From: Acanthosepion pharaonis
Lineage: Eukaryota; Mollusca; Cephalopoda; Sepiida; Sepiidae
Reading direction: 5' to 3'
Length of the DNA: 64,000 nt
Assembly: GCA_903632075.3 (NCBI GenBank)
Contig: CAHIKZ030001813.1
Location: forward strand, 5,512,001-5,576,000
Below are positions 21,725 to 34,986 of this stretch, one piece after another. The position numbers were made by a program, and so were the translations under genes. The stretch's first letter is position 1. Every line of letters begins with the position of its first letter. The notes beneath the pieces are model-generated. The model ran no database searches and was not told where the DNA came from. It was given only the letters and a program-made list of their open reading frames with translations.

Positions 21725-22412
21725 TAACTATTGCCTTTTGTATCCCTACAGCTTGGAGAATTGTATTTAGAGTTCTTTTCCATAATTAATAATTATTTAA
21801 TGGTAAGAACAGAAGCAACTCTATTCTAAAACATTTACCCGTTGTGTGTAAATCAAGTATACAATTTTGTATTGGCTGCATAAGATGCATTTTTCATTAA
21901 ATTTCATTTGACATCTCGGCAGCCGTAAAACTGACAGCAATTCCATTTTTCAGTAAACATACAATCTTCAAATGATGAAATGATTTAAGTTATTTATTTT
22001 GATTAAAAGATTTTTTGGGTTGAAATCACTCAATTCTTAGATAATGAATCAAGAAATATACTGCTGCAGATATGAATCTTTCAAAACTTGTCTTATAAGT
22101 AGATCCAAAAATAGAGTTTTGACTAAACCGATTTTTGTCTTTTTGCCGTTATTGTGCAATCAATATCATTTCTCTCTTGTAATTTTATCCTTCAAATCTA
22201 CACTATAGAAATCATCTGTCATTTAAAATTCTCTCAGATGAAAATTATTAGGATTCATACAATAACTTACAGAATAACATTTGTTTTAATATAAAACATC
22301 TATATCATATAATAACATATCTTTTCATATAATACCAATACATCTATATCATATAATAAAACATTTATCATATAATACATTTATATCATATACACATCTT
22401 TTCATATAATAT
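21725..22412. other. AT-rich spacer with ATATCATATAATA-type repeats
   Basis: No gene. From about 22270 a degenerate short repeat (CATATAATA, ATCTATATCAT) runs up to and beyond the MITE at 22421. Confidence 0.5.
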
Positions 22413-22420
22413 ATCTATAT

Positions 22421-22719
22421 CAGGAGTGACCAAACTAGCTTAATGTAAGAGCGACATGCAGTAAAGTTGAGATATTTGAAAGCCACAAGACATGAACATA
22501 CATTTTTGTTATATTCACATTAACATTAAATTTACATTTTAATCCAATTGGGTCTCAATTCATCCCTAGTAAACAATTATAAAGAAAATTGAAATGTTTC
22601 TTATTTACCTTTTATATTAATTGTGATGAAAAAAGGACTTCAGTCAACATATTTCCATGAGCTGTATATTAATTGTCAGAGTTGAATGTGGCTCATGAGT
22701 TGTGGTTTGAACACCCCTG
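22421..22719. mobile_element. Non-autonomous hAT MITE with perfect 8-bp TSD
   Basis: Starts CAGGAGTGACCAAACT and ends with the complement of CAGGGGTGTTCAAACCAC, which are hAT-type terminal inverted repeats. Both sides carry the identical octamer ATCTATAT (22413-22420 and 22720-22727), the exact target-site length of hAT elements. It is 299 bp long with no ORF. It is less decayed than the 17.5-kb element, with related ends. Confidence 0.85.
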
Positions 22720-22765
22720 ATCTATATCATATAATAACACATCTTTTCATATAATACGTATCTAT

Positions 22766-23512
22766 CATATTAGCAGCATGGCCTGGCATTGCCTGTGCTT
22801 GATTCAAAAATCGTACGACTCATACAGCAATCGCTATCACTTGACTTAAAATATTTTTGCCCTTCCTTGCCTTGAGAGGAGTGCCCTTCGCCATGCTGAT
22901 ATTGCTATATGCCTTACTTCTTGCCTATCTCACACTGCGAATTTTTTTCTAAGCTCTATACTAAACATTAAATCTGTTACGAAAAAAGAACTAAACAAAA
23001 TGAACACAAAATGATCAGCTTTAAAAAAGGACTCGTAACTGGAAAAACCGAATGAAAAAAGAATGTTAACAACAAACACTTTTTCACACCCAACACAGTT
23101 CTGTGGAATCAGAATCAACATTGACTTTAAGCAAGTGAATTGAACCAATTGAAGTATGCAGATTTAAATTTTTCCCACTTGTGATGAATGCAGCTATCGA
23201 CTTTTTTTGCATGTTAGAATGCTAGTTAACATTCGTGTCAGTCAGCTGTTGGCTAACCAATAGAATCTTCCTGTCTATTCCCCGGCAGCCAGCTATAGGC
23301 TCTGACCAGTACAAAACATGAAAACTGCCGTAGAAGCATGAAAAAGTTGATTATTTTCACTATCGATGGGAGTTGGGAAATGCAAAGTTGATCTTGACCT
23401 TCCAGCTAACTTGAAGCATGTGCATGTAAATGTTGGTGCAAATCCATCAAAAATTGTGGCCGTGCATTCGTTACACAAACACATACATCCTTCCTTTTAT
23501 AGATAGAGATAA
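22766..23512. repeat. Dispersed repeat R, copy 1
   Basis: About 750 bp closely matching 28858-29640: AGCAGCATGGCCTGGCATTG, TTGATTCAAAAATCGTACGA, CACACTGCGAATTTTTT, TTGATTATTTTCACTATCGA, ending CCTTTTATAGATAGAGA. No conserved frame survives in both copies without stops. The GCCCGGCGTTGCC-type start and TTTATAGATAG end resemble a widespread invertebrate interspersed repeat; superfamily uncertain. Confidence 0.75.
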
Positions 23513-23664
23513 TAGAACATTTTTTTCAAATAATACTCGATATCATCTAACATATTTTTTCATATAATACAAAACAACTTACAGACGTGCATATGTTCTC
23601 TTATATGTTTGTATTACATTTCATTCTGGTATATGTGACTTAGATTATAAAATTTGAATTTTAA

Positions 23665-23945
23665 GAAAGTTTATACTCCAAATCAGGAAAAGACAGCTGA
23701 AATTCCTTGGACACATGATGAAGAAGGAGGGCTTGGAAAACTTAACTCTCACGGAGCATGCTGAAAGAAAGACAGATAAAGGAAGGCAGCGAGCCATTTA
23801 CCTGATGAGCTTGTGTAAATGGATGGCAGAGCAGAGGCATTAGCAAAGGGAGGAAAACTGCTAAGGGACACATGAGATAGAAAGTTGTGGAGAGCCATGA
23901 TCACCAATGTTCTGAAAGGATATGGCACATAGAATATGAAGAATG
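23665..23945 (+). pseudogene. LINE family B 3' terminus
   Basis: Reads RQLKFLGHMMKKEGLENLTL, T-E-x-A-E-R-K-T-D-K-G-R-Q-R-A-I-Y-L-M and SLCKWMAEQ, the last residues of an RTE-like reverse transcriptase, then GAGAGCCATGATCACC. Stops follow. Same family as the 11.45, 30.1, 57.24 and 62.7 kb fragments. Confidence 0.7.
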
Positions 23946-24690
23946 ATAGTCAAGAAGAAACTAATTAAAATGAAATAATTTATTCTGAAGTGAAAACTTA
24001 CATTAGAAAATATACATGCATAAACTTAAATGTTCCATGTTCCTTCGCCATATATTACAGAGCAACAGATAAAAGGTAAAATTTAGCTTTATGCATGTGC
24101 ACATATGTATATTTATATTGGTTAATAGAAATGTACACTTGCCTCATGAGACAAAGATATAATATCAGCAAAATTAATGGAACAGTGTCAAATTTTTTTT
24201 ATTGGACTTTTTTAATTTGTATCTACTGACTTCAAATAATACACAAAATAACATTTTGAATAAAATTAAAAAATACTATAAATGTAGGTTTATAAATTTA
24301 CCATGGTTTATAAATATTTTTTGTAATTGGACAGCTACTAAGTGCATACAGTCATAGATTATGCACAATATATATATAGTGTATATCATGCACAAACATA
24401 TATGGTTATTGTATATAAAAAATCCACAAAATTAAAACAAAGAATTATTTAAAGTAACAGACAAAATCATTTTCTTTTTTAAACTCCATCAATGTCAAAA
24501 CATTTTGTAGCAGTTTCTAGCCGGTTTTTAAAAGAGGAAAATTGAAAAATTAAAAGTGATATAATCTTTTGAAGAACTCATTGATATACCATTTTCTGTA
24601 TGTAAATGTACACATATGCATACACATTAACATTATTACATATAACTTCTGACCCAAATCAATACATGCATAAAGAAACAAAACAATCAT
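23946..24690. other. AT-rich spacer downstream of the minus-strand gene
   Basis: No gene or repeat recognised. Confidence 0.4.
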
Positions 24691-24704
24691 TTTCAAATTA
24701 AAAC

Positions 24705-24710
24705 TTTATT
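24705..24710 (-). promoter_or_regulatory. Candidate polyadenylation signal of the minus-strand gene
   Basis: AATAAA on the minus strand, 206 bases beyond the TGA at 24919-24917, implying a 3' UTR of roughly 220-230 nt. The hexamer is common in AT-rich DNA, so the support is positional. Confidence 0.45.
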
Positions 24711-24916
24711 TTAATAACTGGGACAAAAATCATGTTTGGAATGAATTGAGTACATGAGATATACAGTTTAGTTGAGTTAATGTTATCATTGCTGCTTGTG
24801 ACTACAAGCATTAACAGTAGGCTTTCCATTATAAAAAATAAACATTTTAAATAGAAAAAGTTCCAGTGGTGTGTAAGAAAAGCCTCTGATAAAAAAGTAA
24901 TTATTGAAACATTTTA

Positions 24917-24954
24917 TCAGTTTTCTGAATCAGCTGAATGTTTTTGAGGACCCA
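24917..24954 (-). CDS. Terminal coding exon of the minus-strand gene
   Basis: Acceptor TTCTTGCAG, then GTTCCTCA-type sequence encoding GPQKHSADSEN and TGA. It is 38 nt, completing the codon begun by the T left from the exon at 27367. The acceptor has a good pyrimidine tract. Confidence 0.75.
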
Positions 24955-25174
24955 CTGCAAGAATAAAAATAAAAATGATGAAATGATGTCAACTATCAGA
25001 AATAGCTTGAAATGGTAAAATTTCAATTCTATATCATTAATTTCTGATACTTAAATGATGAAACAATAAATAAGGAAAAAAAGATAGGAAAAATATATTA
25101 TTGCTGTGATGATTTATTTTTTCTCTTTTCCTTTGATAATCCATTTATAGCCTTTGGTGTAAACACACACACAC

Positions 25175-25233
<59 letters not shown>

Positions 25234-25371
25234 TGTTTTGATTGTTTTGTTTTACAGGCATATCAAATCTGTTGGTAATTTAATGCCAATTTTTAAATAT
25301 ATATCTTGTAAACAATCTTTTCGGTTGTTAGTTCCATCACTCTCCAGTTACACACACACACGTACATACAT

Positions 25372-25452
<81 letters not shown>

Positions 25453-25719
25453 TATATGGGTGGGGTCAGTGTATTTATCAATGTGAAACTGTTAGAAATA
25501 CATGTGCATGTATCAGTAAGAATTCACAAACAATAGTTACACTGCATATGACTGTTTGAAAGACATTGAAAACTGTTATCAATCACTGTTAGCCTGTGTT
25601 CGGTTGAATTATATTTCAGTTGAATGATTAATAGATTATATTGTGTGTATGTATATAAGTATATAAGCCAGGTTTAATTCAAATATATACAACGATACAC
25701 ACACACATATATATATCAG

Positions 25720-25763
<44 letters not shown>

Positions 25764-25888
25764 CTGATAATTGTTTTTACATGAAACTGAATAGCATATT
25801 TTTGTATTGATAATATTATATTTAGGCTCTGTTGACTTTGGCATTGATCTCAGTTTATTTTATATTTTAACCTTTTATTCTTACTATT

Positions 25889-25950
<62 letters not shown>

Positions 25951-28900
25951 AGAAAGAGAAATTTTGAAGTTTTAGGCAACTTAAATTTTATTTCAGGAAG
26001 ATTAGAAAGGATAATAAATACTTATTTCTTAGTCTGTACATAAAAATACATTTAACATATACACATGCAGAACCAAAACATAAAAATACAGAATATTTGT
26101 AGACTAAAACCAATATTTAGTATACAGGGTGTCATTAACTTATGGCCATGATTGATTACAACCAGTTGGTTGTAATTTGATCTGGTCATAAGTTCATACA
26201 ACAGTACAGTTGGTTTGATATTTACTAAACATCCCAAAAGCCAAAATACAAGTGCCAAAATCAAAAATCATTTTAATTTGAAAACATACCAAATTATATA
26301 CAATACAAAACAAAATTTTCTCTTGTTAGTCATCTTGGGGATTTTTGAAGAAAAATTTCAATCACATAAACAGACTCAGTGGAAAGTGTTTTTGTACCAA
26401 GGCTGCCTTAACACTAAACTTGAGAGAATGCTAGTGCTACTGGGAGCTGGGGCAGAAATTGTCATACAACAAGCTGGGAAAGATTCACACTACCAGATGC
26501 AGATCAGTCATGGTCAGATGGCCAGACATACCAATTCGGGGTCATGGTTATAAAGTCAGTCATAAGTCACATGGGTCATAAGTTGATGATGACCAGTACA
26601 ACCTCACTACCAGTATGTACAACAATTTGAAGCCTCCAAAGAAAGGTTTCTTGAATTTTTCATAAGTAACTGCGAAGCAAAGAGGCTTAGAATTTAGTTC
26701 CTTTATCGAATGAGGTGATCCTAAATGTCTACAACATTTAGGTGGAGACTAGTTGATTACTGTCAAGGTTCTGTGAGCTGCTTTTCTGTTCAAATAGAAT
26801 TTCCCAACATTAGCAGTGTTTATGATCATTATCATAATAAAACATAATGTAGTTCCAGACACTTTCTAGAAAAATTAGCGCAGAAAATGAGAATTAGATT
26901 GCAACTTTTAGCATTCATGATACTGTCAATCTTGAAAATAGAAACAACCAAAATTAATTCTGTATCTGATCAAAGAACCTCTACTATTTTCTGTTGTACT
27001 TTTGTAACATTTTGTCATATATAGTCAATGATAAACCAAACACTTCAAACTTTGATTCATCACAATAATGCACATGTTTCTATTAATATTCTTTTAAATA
27101 TTTATTTTTTTTACAATAAAAAACAAAATATTTCTGTTATATGCACCTCACCTGATGTCAGAAAAATTATTAAATTAACTCCCTGCATTTAGTGGCTTTA
27201 TTGCCTTGCATGGGATATATTATTATTATTAAGAAAATGTAAAAAAATAAATAATAAAGTCAATAAAAAATTAATAAAAAATAAAACCCATTATTTATAT
27301 AAATTAAACCAAATCTCAACTTAAAACAGGTAATTTTAAAACCTAAAAAAAGAGGCAAAAACTTACAGGATTTTCCTGCTGAACTTGGTCGAGGGCCTGA
27401 TTCTGAGAACTTAGGAGTAGGTGGGGACCTGTTAGAATTTTCATGAAGAACTGGCGTTCGTAAAATGCGAGGTCTTGAGCGAAAACCAACAGAATATGTG
27501 TCTCCTCTGAAATAAAGTATAAAACATTTTTAATGTGAATTTTTTTTCTTTTTTCAAGCATTTCAGCCCAAGCAAGACACAAGTGCCACTAGCACGCAGG
27601 GGTTTATGGAGAATGAAAGTGAGAGAAAAGAATGGGTGTAGGGGGATTGAGGAAAAAAAAAAACAGAAGGCAACAGAAGATGGTGATTGACATTGCATTT
27701 AAATTTTTGAAGATTGTCGTTATCAAGGGAGCAAGTGAAAGGAAGAGAGTTCCAATGTCAGGAAGTATAAAGAAACTGTTGGAATAGTGGCAGTTACATT
27801 TAACTATTTCAACAGTAAATGGGTGGGACCTAGATACGGATCTAGTAGTATGCTTCAATTCATGTAGTCGGGACACCAGGGAAAAAAGCTCATTAGAGCA
27901 GTGGCCATGAAAATATTTGTAGAAAAGACAGAGTGAAGCCACATCACATCTGTGAGAGAGTATCTGAAGTCAAGAAGCTAATTCAGGACTGATTACATTA
28001 CAGATTCTTCTTTGGATTTTGTCAAGAACCTTGAGATGAATGGTAGCGGCACCAGACCAGATATGGCAACAGCATTCAATGTACTGACGAATAGTAGATT
28101 TGTAGATGTGGAAGATGGACTCTGAAGAGAAAAACTTTCTGGCATGACACAGTGAAACAACTTTCCTTGTGGTAGATGCAGCTATTGATTCAATGTAGTT
28201 GTTCTACTTCAAGTCAGTTGCAAACATGAGGCCAAGAAAGTGCATTGAGCCACACTCATGGAGATGAGCAATGACCATGCTGATGGAGTAGGGCAGGGAC
28301 ATTTCTCTATGTTGGTAAAATGAGAGCACTTAATATCATGATCCAGAAACAATGAGGAATTTTTTCATATTATTTATCGCATCTTGTGCTACTTTTTATA
28401 TTTTGATCTAACCATTGTTAAATTAATAATGAATGCAAATTTCACACTCTTTTTGAAACTGAATTTCAATCTACTGGTTTTATAAACCTACAATAGATAC
28501 AATGCTCTGAATAGCAGTCTGAATGGCGAATTAAATTCCTCTTTTGTTTTTATAATTTTAAGCACATATATCTACTGGTTCTGTCCAGCATAAAATTACT
28601 GCTTTAACATGATACACTTTAATTTATGTCTTTAAAAAAGAAAAACTGTTCCAATTATCCAAGCATTTACTAAGCTTAGCTTATGTATAAGGCACTAATG
28701 ATAGTCATACTTACTACAGTAGGAACTGCTTGCTAATCATTACACATGATGAGTACACCAAATATATATATTAAACAAATAAAATTAAAAATGTTAATAT
28801 TTGTTGCCATCTTTAGATTGATGTAAAAATTTTGATTATATAAAAATTATCTAATACTAGCAGCATGCCCGGCGTTGCCCATGCTTGATTCAAAAATCGT

Positions 28901-31900
28901 ACAACTCATACAGCAATCGCTATCACTTGACTTAAAATATTTTTGCCCTTCCTTGCCTTTAGAGGAGTGCCCTTTGCTGTGCTGATGTTGCTACATGCCT
29001 TACTTCTTGCCTATCTCACACTGCAAATTTTTTCTAAGCTCTATACTAAACATTAAATCTGTTACGAAAAAAGAACTAAACAAAATGAACACAAAATGAT
29101 CAGCTTTAAAAAAGGACTTGTAACTGGAAAAACTGAATGAAAAAAGAATGTTAACAACAAATACTTTTTCACACCCAACCCAGTTCTGCGGAATCAGAAT
29201 TAACATTGAGTTTAAGCAAGCGAATGAGCCAATTGGAGTAAAGTGCCATGCAGATTTAAATTTTTCCCACTTGTAACGAATGCAGCTATTGAATTTTTTT
29301 TGCATTCTAGCATGCTAGTTAACACTCGTGTCAGTCAGCTGTTGGCTCTCATGCTAACCAATAGAATCTTCCTGCCTATTCATGGCAGCCAGCTATAGGC
29401 TCTCACTCTGGCCAGTAGAAAATGGCCGCAAACTACATGAAAACTGCCGTAGAAGCATGAAAAAGTTGATTATTTCCACTATTGATGGGAGTTGGGAAAT
29501 GCAAAGTCGGTCTTGGTCTTCCTGCTAACTTGGAACATGTGCATGTAAATTTTGGTGCAAATCCATTGAAAATTGCGGCTGTGCATTTGTTACACACACA
29601 CACACACACACACAAATCCTGCCTTTTATAGATAGATACAAAACCAAACAATTTCAGAATACATTATATTGTTCAATAATGTCCTTAAAAAGAACAACTT
29701 TTAAATAAGTTGACATCAAATGTTATTTTATATAATGTCCCCTAAATAATATAATTTTGTAAGTTTGCATTTTACTTTTTTACTATTACTGCTCTATTAA
29801 TATTAAGCACTTTACTTACAAAGACTGTTTGCCTTTAAAGTGTTATCCTCCAGTTGCTTTTTTTAGCAATATATATGAGGGAGGGAGGGAGACATGAATG
29901 TACACACATTGCATGTTAAACTCTCAGAAAAGAGTATTATGGGTAACATTTTCGCACTACCAAAACATTCACTCCATATTCTATGTCAAACAATGTGCCC
30001 ACACACTTACTCATATATGCTTGTGTGTAGTGGCATGGGTAAATTTACACATCTTTCCATATTCATATACACAGAAATGAAAATGATCATACATATCTCT
30101 ATATACTATCTAATTTTAAGATGTGGATGATCATGGCTCTCCACATCATCCATTTTCGGTGCTTTCAGTAATACTTGTTCCTTTATAATCTCCCTTTGTT
30201 CTTGTGGTGCTCATTTCTTTATCCATCTGCCCATCCATGTCAAATATGCCATCTGTTGCTTCTGAGTTCTTCAAATGTTTACATATACATTTAAGAGTAT
30301 ATACATATACATAAACATAAGCACACATGTACACATGCATTGATATATATATCTCTTATTTTACAAGTATTGTTATCCTCTCTCAGTTTCCATTCTAATT
30401 TGCTGCTGTCCAAGCAAGTTATTTTTCCAATCTTTCCCATATCATTTGAAATGCTGCTTTTCTTTTGTGTCATGCAACAGGTAAAGGTCAGTATTAACTA
30501 CATGCAAAGATATTCTTAGTAAAAGCATCATGGGTCACTGTGATGTTCTCAGAAACCAATGAAAGAGATCTGGTAATAATGTAAGCAACACCAATCGTAC
30601 AAAAGAAGCCATTCATTTCCCTGGTCATATATAGTATATAACCAATTTAATCACAGTTAGATTCACCATTAATCTCATCTCACAATACTCTGATCTTTGT
30701 ATAATTTATTTTAGCCAATTACTATGAGGAAGTTATCTGTCCCACCTATTTCTCAAAATCAAACCAAGCGACCAAACATCATCCCAATGTATACTATTTA
30801 TATAAGTCTAAGCAGAAAAGATACTGAACATACAAAAAAATGTAACGCTCAATTAATTACTTCTACTAATCCAAAATCAAAAATATTCTCTGACATTCTA
30901 CAAATCTATTATGATGAAAAATTTTAGAGAGGATGGACTCTTCAATTTTCATATTCATTAAATTAGGATGATCAGAATTTTAAAAATATATCTTTTATAA
31001 ATTTATTTATGTCTCATAGCATTTATAAATTTTTAGATATTATGATGTTTTCTGTCTGAATTTCTGGTATGGTGATTTTCTAAGTGCAACTTAGAAGTGG
31101 CACAAGGCCGAACGTATGGGGCGCCCAAAGATGATCGAATTCATTACACAGTGGTAATGGTTCTAGCAAGAAAAGCTTGCTAACTATTGTCGCATGTCGA
31201 GGTGAACCTAAATTTCCAGTATGAGGTGTTATCCTTATTTACATTTGGACTAAAGATTTTATAATTGTTGTTATGACAACATTCTGCTCTTTAGCCTTCT
31301 TCAGGTAGCTCCCAATTCCCTGAAGGTTACCTGGGTCAACAGATACTCCAAGAAGACCAAAGTGCACAACAGCTTAAATGTTGGGATAAAAACAACAAAA
31401 ATGAGGATATTGGTCCAAATGTAAATATCATAGATATTATGATGTTGCTCATGAAATGCTAATTTTTTAATCATTTGACCCAAAGCAACATGATAAAAAC
31501 TGATGGAAGGTAAAAAAGGTTATCTTAGACAATTAAAGGAGATCAGGAGTTGTTTCCCTTTGCTTATTTGATAACATTCATATGTAAAATTTCAATATTT
31601 TCTTTTTACACTAGCAAATAACAGTGCAGACATGGGCCTAAAAAAAAAATTGATAGCCCTAGACTACTGGAAAAACAATAAAAAAAAATAATCATTGAGA
31701 AAGTCAAAGCAACCCCCAGAGAAAGCTTTCAAATAATTTCTGATTCTGAAAAGAAACACACCTTTTTTTATTGGAGATTCTTCAAGCAAGCACTTAAATA
31801 GGAGACAGCAGGGAAATTGATGAAAAGCAGCCTTGAAATCTCAGCACCTGGAATTGATTCAAGCAGTCCCAAAGTTGATTCACCAATATAAAGATAAAGT

Positions 31901-34502
31901 ACCATGCTATACCTTTCTGTATGAACTCAGGAGAGACAAGAATCCCAGATGAATAGCTGCACTGTTATCAAGATTCATGATACAAGAAGTGTGTGTGTCA
32001 GTCTGCCCCATTTAGAGAGACACAAATATGATTTGGAGGATTGTCACTCTGCAGAACCACCTAAACTCAGGTTGGAAAACACTCAATACACAAATGGACA
32101 AAGCAAATGTAAGAATCTGACAGCCTATGATGATTGAATTTCAATTTCACAAGTACAGAAGATCCAGAAAAAAAATGCAACTCTAAGCACTGTCACTGAA
32201 CTTGATGCCTTTTAAAAGGATTTCCGAGTTTATAGGGTCTTCCAAAATATAGAAATTTCAGAGAAGAAAATTAAATGCCAAACAAATTTATACTATTCTG
32301 ACTTATGATGTATATAAAGACTAGAGATATAGCAATTTTTCCTTTAAGTCAGTATGTATACTATTTCAAAGTATACAATAATATCATAAGAATTCCTCTG
32401 TTTACAATAAATATTCACAGACAACAGATTTGGAATAAAAAGTTGCTAAGTACACCTGCTAAATCATGAATTGAGACTGGGTGAATAGAAATAATGATAA
32501 ATTGGAAAATTCCATATATTGGCTCACCACATTCATAGACATGGGTTGTTACTTGAATGGTTTAAAAACTAAATTCAGGTTAAGGATTAAATGACAAGTA
32601 TATATGGTATTTAATTCTAACTGGTGCCAAATTAGTCGCTCCTAATTTTTGAAACAGATACTAAAAGGACGCTATCCAGACTATAAATACTCTACAATAT
32701 TTTTTTTCACTCTCTTCTTACCTTATCTGCTTATTTATTGACATGTAAATCTTTCCCAGAGAATGTGTTCCCTTTAGGAAATGCATAAACAATACACACA
32801 CACATACGTACACACATTCACTCACTACACATACTTTAGACCAAAAAGGTTTTCACATTTATTTAATACACACATCTTTGTCATTGTCACTTGTATACCT
32901 TTATTGTTAATACACTATCATTTGTTTGTAGATATGTGGAATCTTCCACAACAGCCAGTTAACCCCTGCTAGGAAATGCACTATTCCTGTTGTGATTTTA
33001 ACCACCACCATCTTACAAAATATATAACAAGCATTCATTGGTCAATCTCCTCGAACCTAGCTCGCTGATTGGTCAGTTCTGACCAATCAAACCGCCTGCA
33101 CGCAACAAATCTGTTTTCCCGCTCAATATGCTCTGAGCCTCCCACGTGAAACACGATCTTATAAAAACAAAACAAATGTAAGCTCCTGTGTGTTTCTTTT
33201 CATTCATCTTTCTCCTTGCTGCCAAGATTTAATCTTCAAGAACTCCCATCTTGATTAATGTAGTCAGATGTTAAAGAACATTACCAACATTCACGCAAGT
33301 ACGAACTCTGAAATCTCTTCTGAACTTTCACCAACTTCACAACTCACAATTCCAAACATGCTAAAGGAACTTTATTCTCCTAAACTACAGTTTAATAATT
33401 ACTTTCACTTTATGAGCTTAGGTACAAATATTACCTAGTCTAAGAGACACAACTCTGTCTAACTTTTCAGTTCACATGCATGTACATCAAATACTTAATA
33501 AATTCAATTGTTATGTTTTGAAATCATTACATTCAGTTTTGTATTTTATACTATGTGCTATTTACATCAAATATAAATTGCATTGCATCCACACATTGTC
33601 CTTAATCCCATCTTTCCTAGCCAAAGTTAAATATTGGTAACACTGACGCTACAGATATATATTGGTTCTTGTCATTTCTTTGCATTTCAGGAGACTGTAT
33701 TATTTCCAATTTTAAACACTGATGTTACTAATGCCTGAAACATTGGTCAAGTAGATAACATTATAAGGTGTATTTGTTTCAAATAACTCCAGGTGATAAT
33801 GCATTGCATGCTATCTAAATCCTTATTTCCTATACTTGCACACCAATCTTAATCCCATTACTTTAATTATTTCTACTAACTTCATAATATTCATGTCAAA
33901 AGAAACCAATGCTTTAATTATTTCTCGAAATTCACTAATACTACACTATTTATATTAAAAGAAAATCAATTTCTTGAAAGTATTTTTCTTTAAGAAAAAT
34001 AAAATATTAGACTGAAAAAGAAAAAATACTGGCATTACTTTATCTTCATTCTAACTCACAAATTTACTTTTGGATTTGAAAAAAACAACTCAAATTATAC
34101 AAAACAATATTATTCAGAAAGTTATAATACTATCAATGTAAATACAATAGATTTAAGAAAACATGCAATTCTATGAATCAATTAATTCATCAGTGTTTGA
34201 AAAGTTAAAAAAAGGGGAAAAATGAATAATAGTAGGCAACGTATGTGCTAAATTTGGATATTGCAAAAACCTGAATGATAAATGTCTGTACTAAAACTAA
34301 GAGTGGGAGTTAAACTGGCACCAAAATTAAATTTTCTAAACATAAGATAGAAAAGATGGATAACTTCAAAGTCTAAAATGGTTTGAAAATTTAAATCTAA
34401 TTCTTTCTTCACTCAGACTAAAAATTGCTTCTGTGAGCCAACTTTTAATAAAGAAATAGACAAATTTAGAGAAACATTTACATTATACACACACACACAC
34501 AA

Positions 34503-34552
<50 letters not shown>

Positions 34553-34953
34553 CTGGATCATATGACTGTTTTTCTAAATATTTTAAGTGAAAAAAGGTCT
34601 AATTCTCTACCAATGTTAAAAGTACTAATAAACATTAAATTTGGTAACTGATTGCTCATTAAACAAAATTTACTAATGCTTTTATTTTTCATGAATATCA
34701 CTGAATTTGGAGTTGCTTGACACATTTATATATCAATGAAAATATTATGGTATACGCACTCAGAACTAGATTCTGATTCTTGAGGTATGACTTTCTTTGT
34801 TGTTGACTTTCCTGAGCCTGGTGGAGTTGCTGCAAAATCAGTCTCAGGTGCTTCTGTAATGTAATTAGTTCACTTTTAAATAAATGTAACATTGTTCAAC
34901 AAATTCAAATTTTATTACAACTCCATATATAATAATAACACACGAGTAAAAAA

Positions 34954-34986
<33 letters not shown>

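Noticed and set aside
34760..34853. P-loop ATPase from PGSGKSTT in the exon
   Set aside because: The full GxxxxGK[ST] motif is not satisfied and the surroundings are low-complexity.
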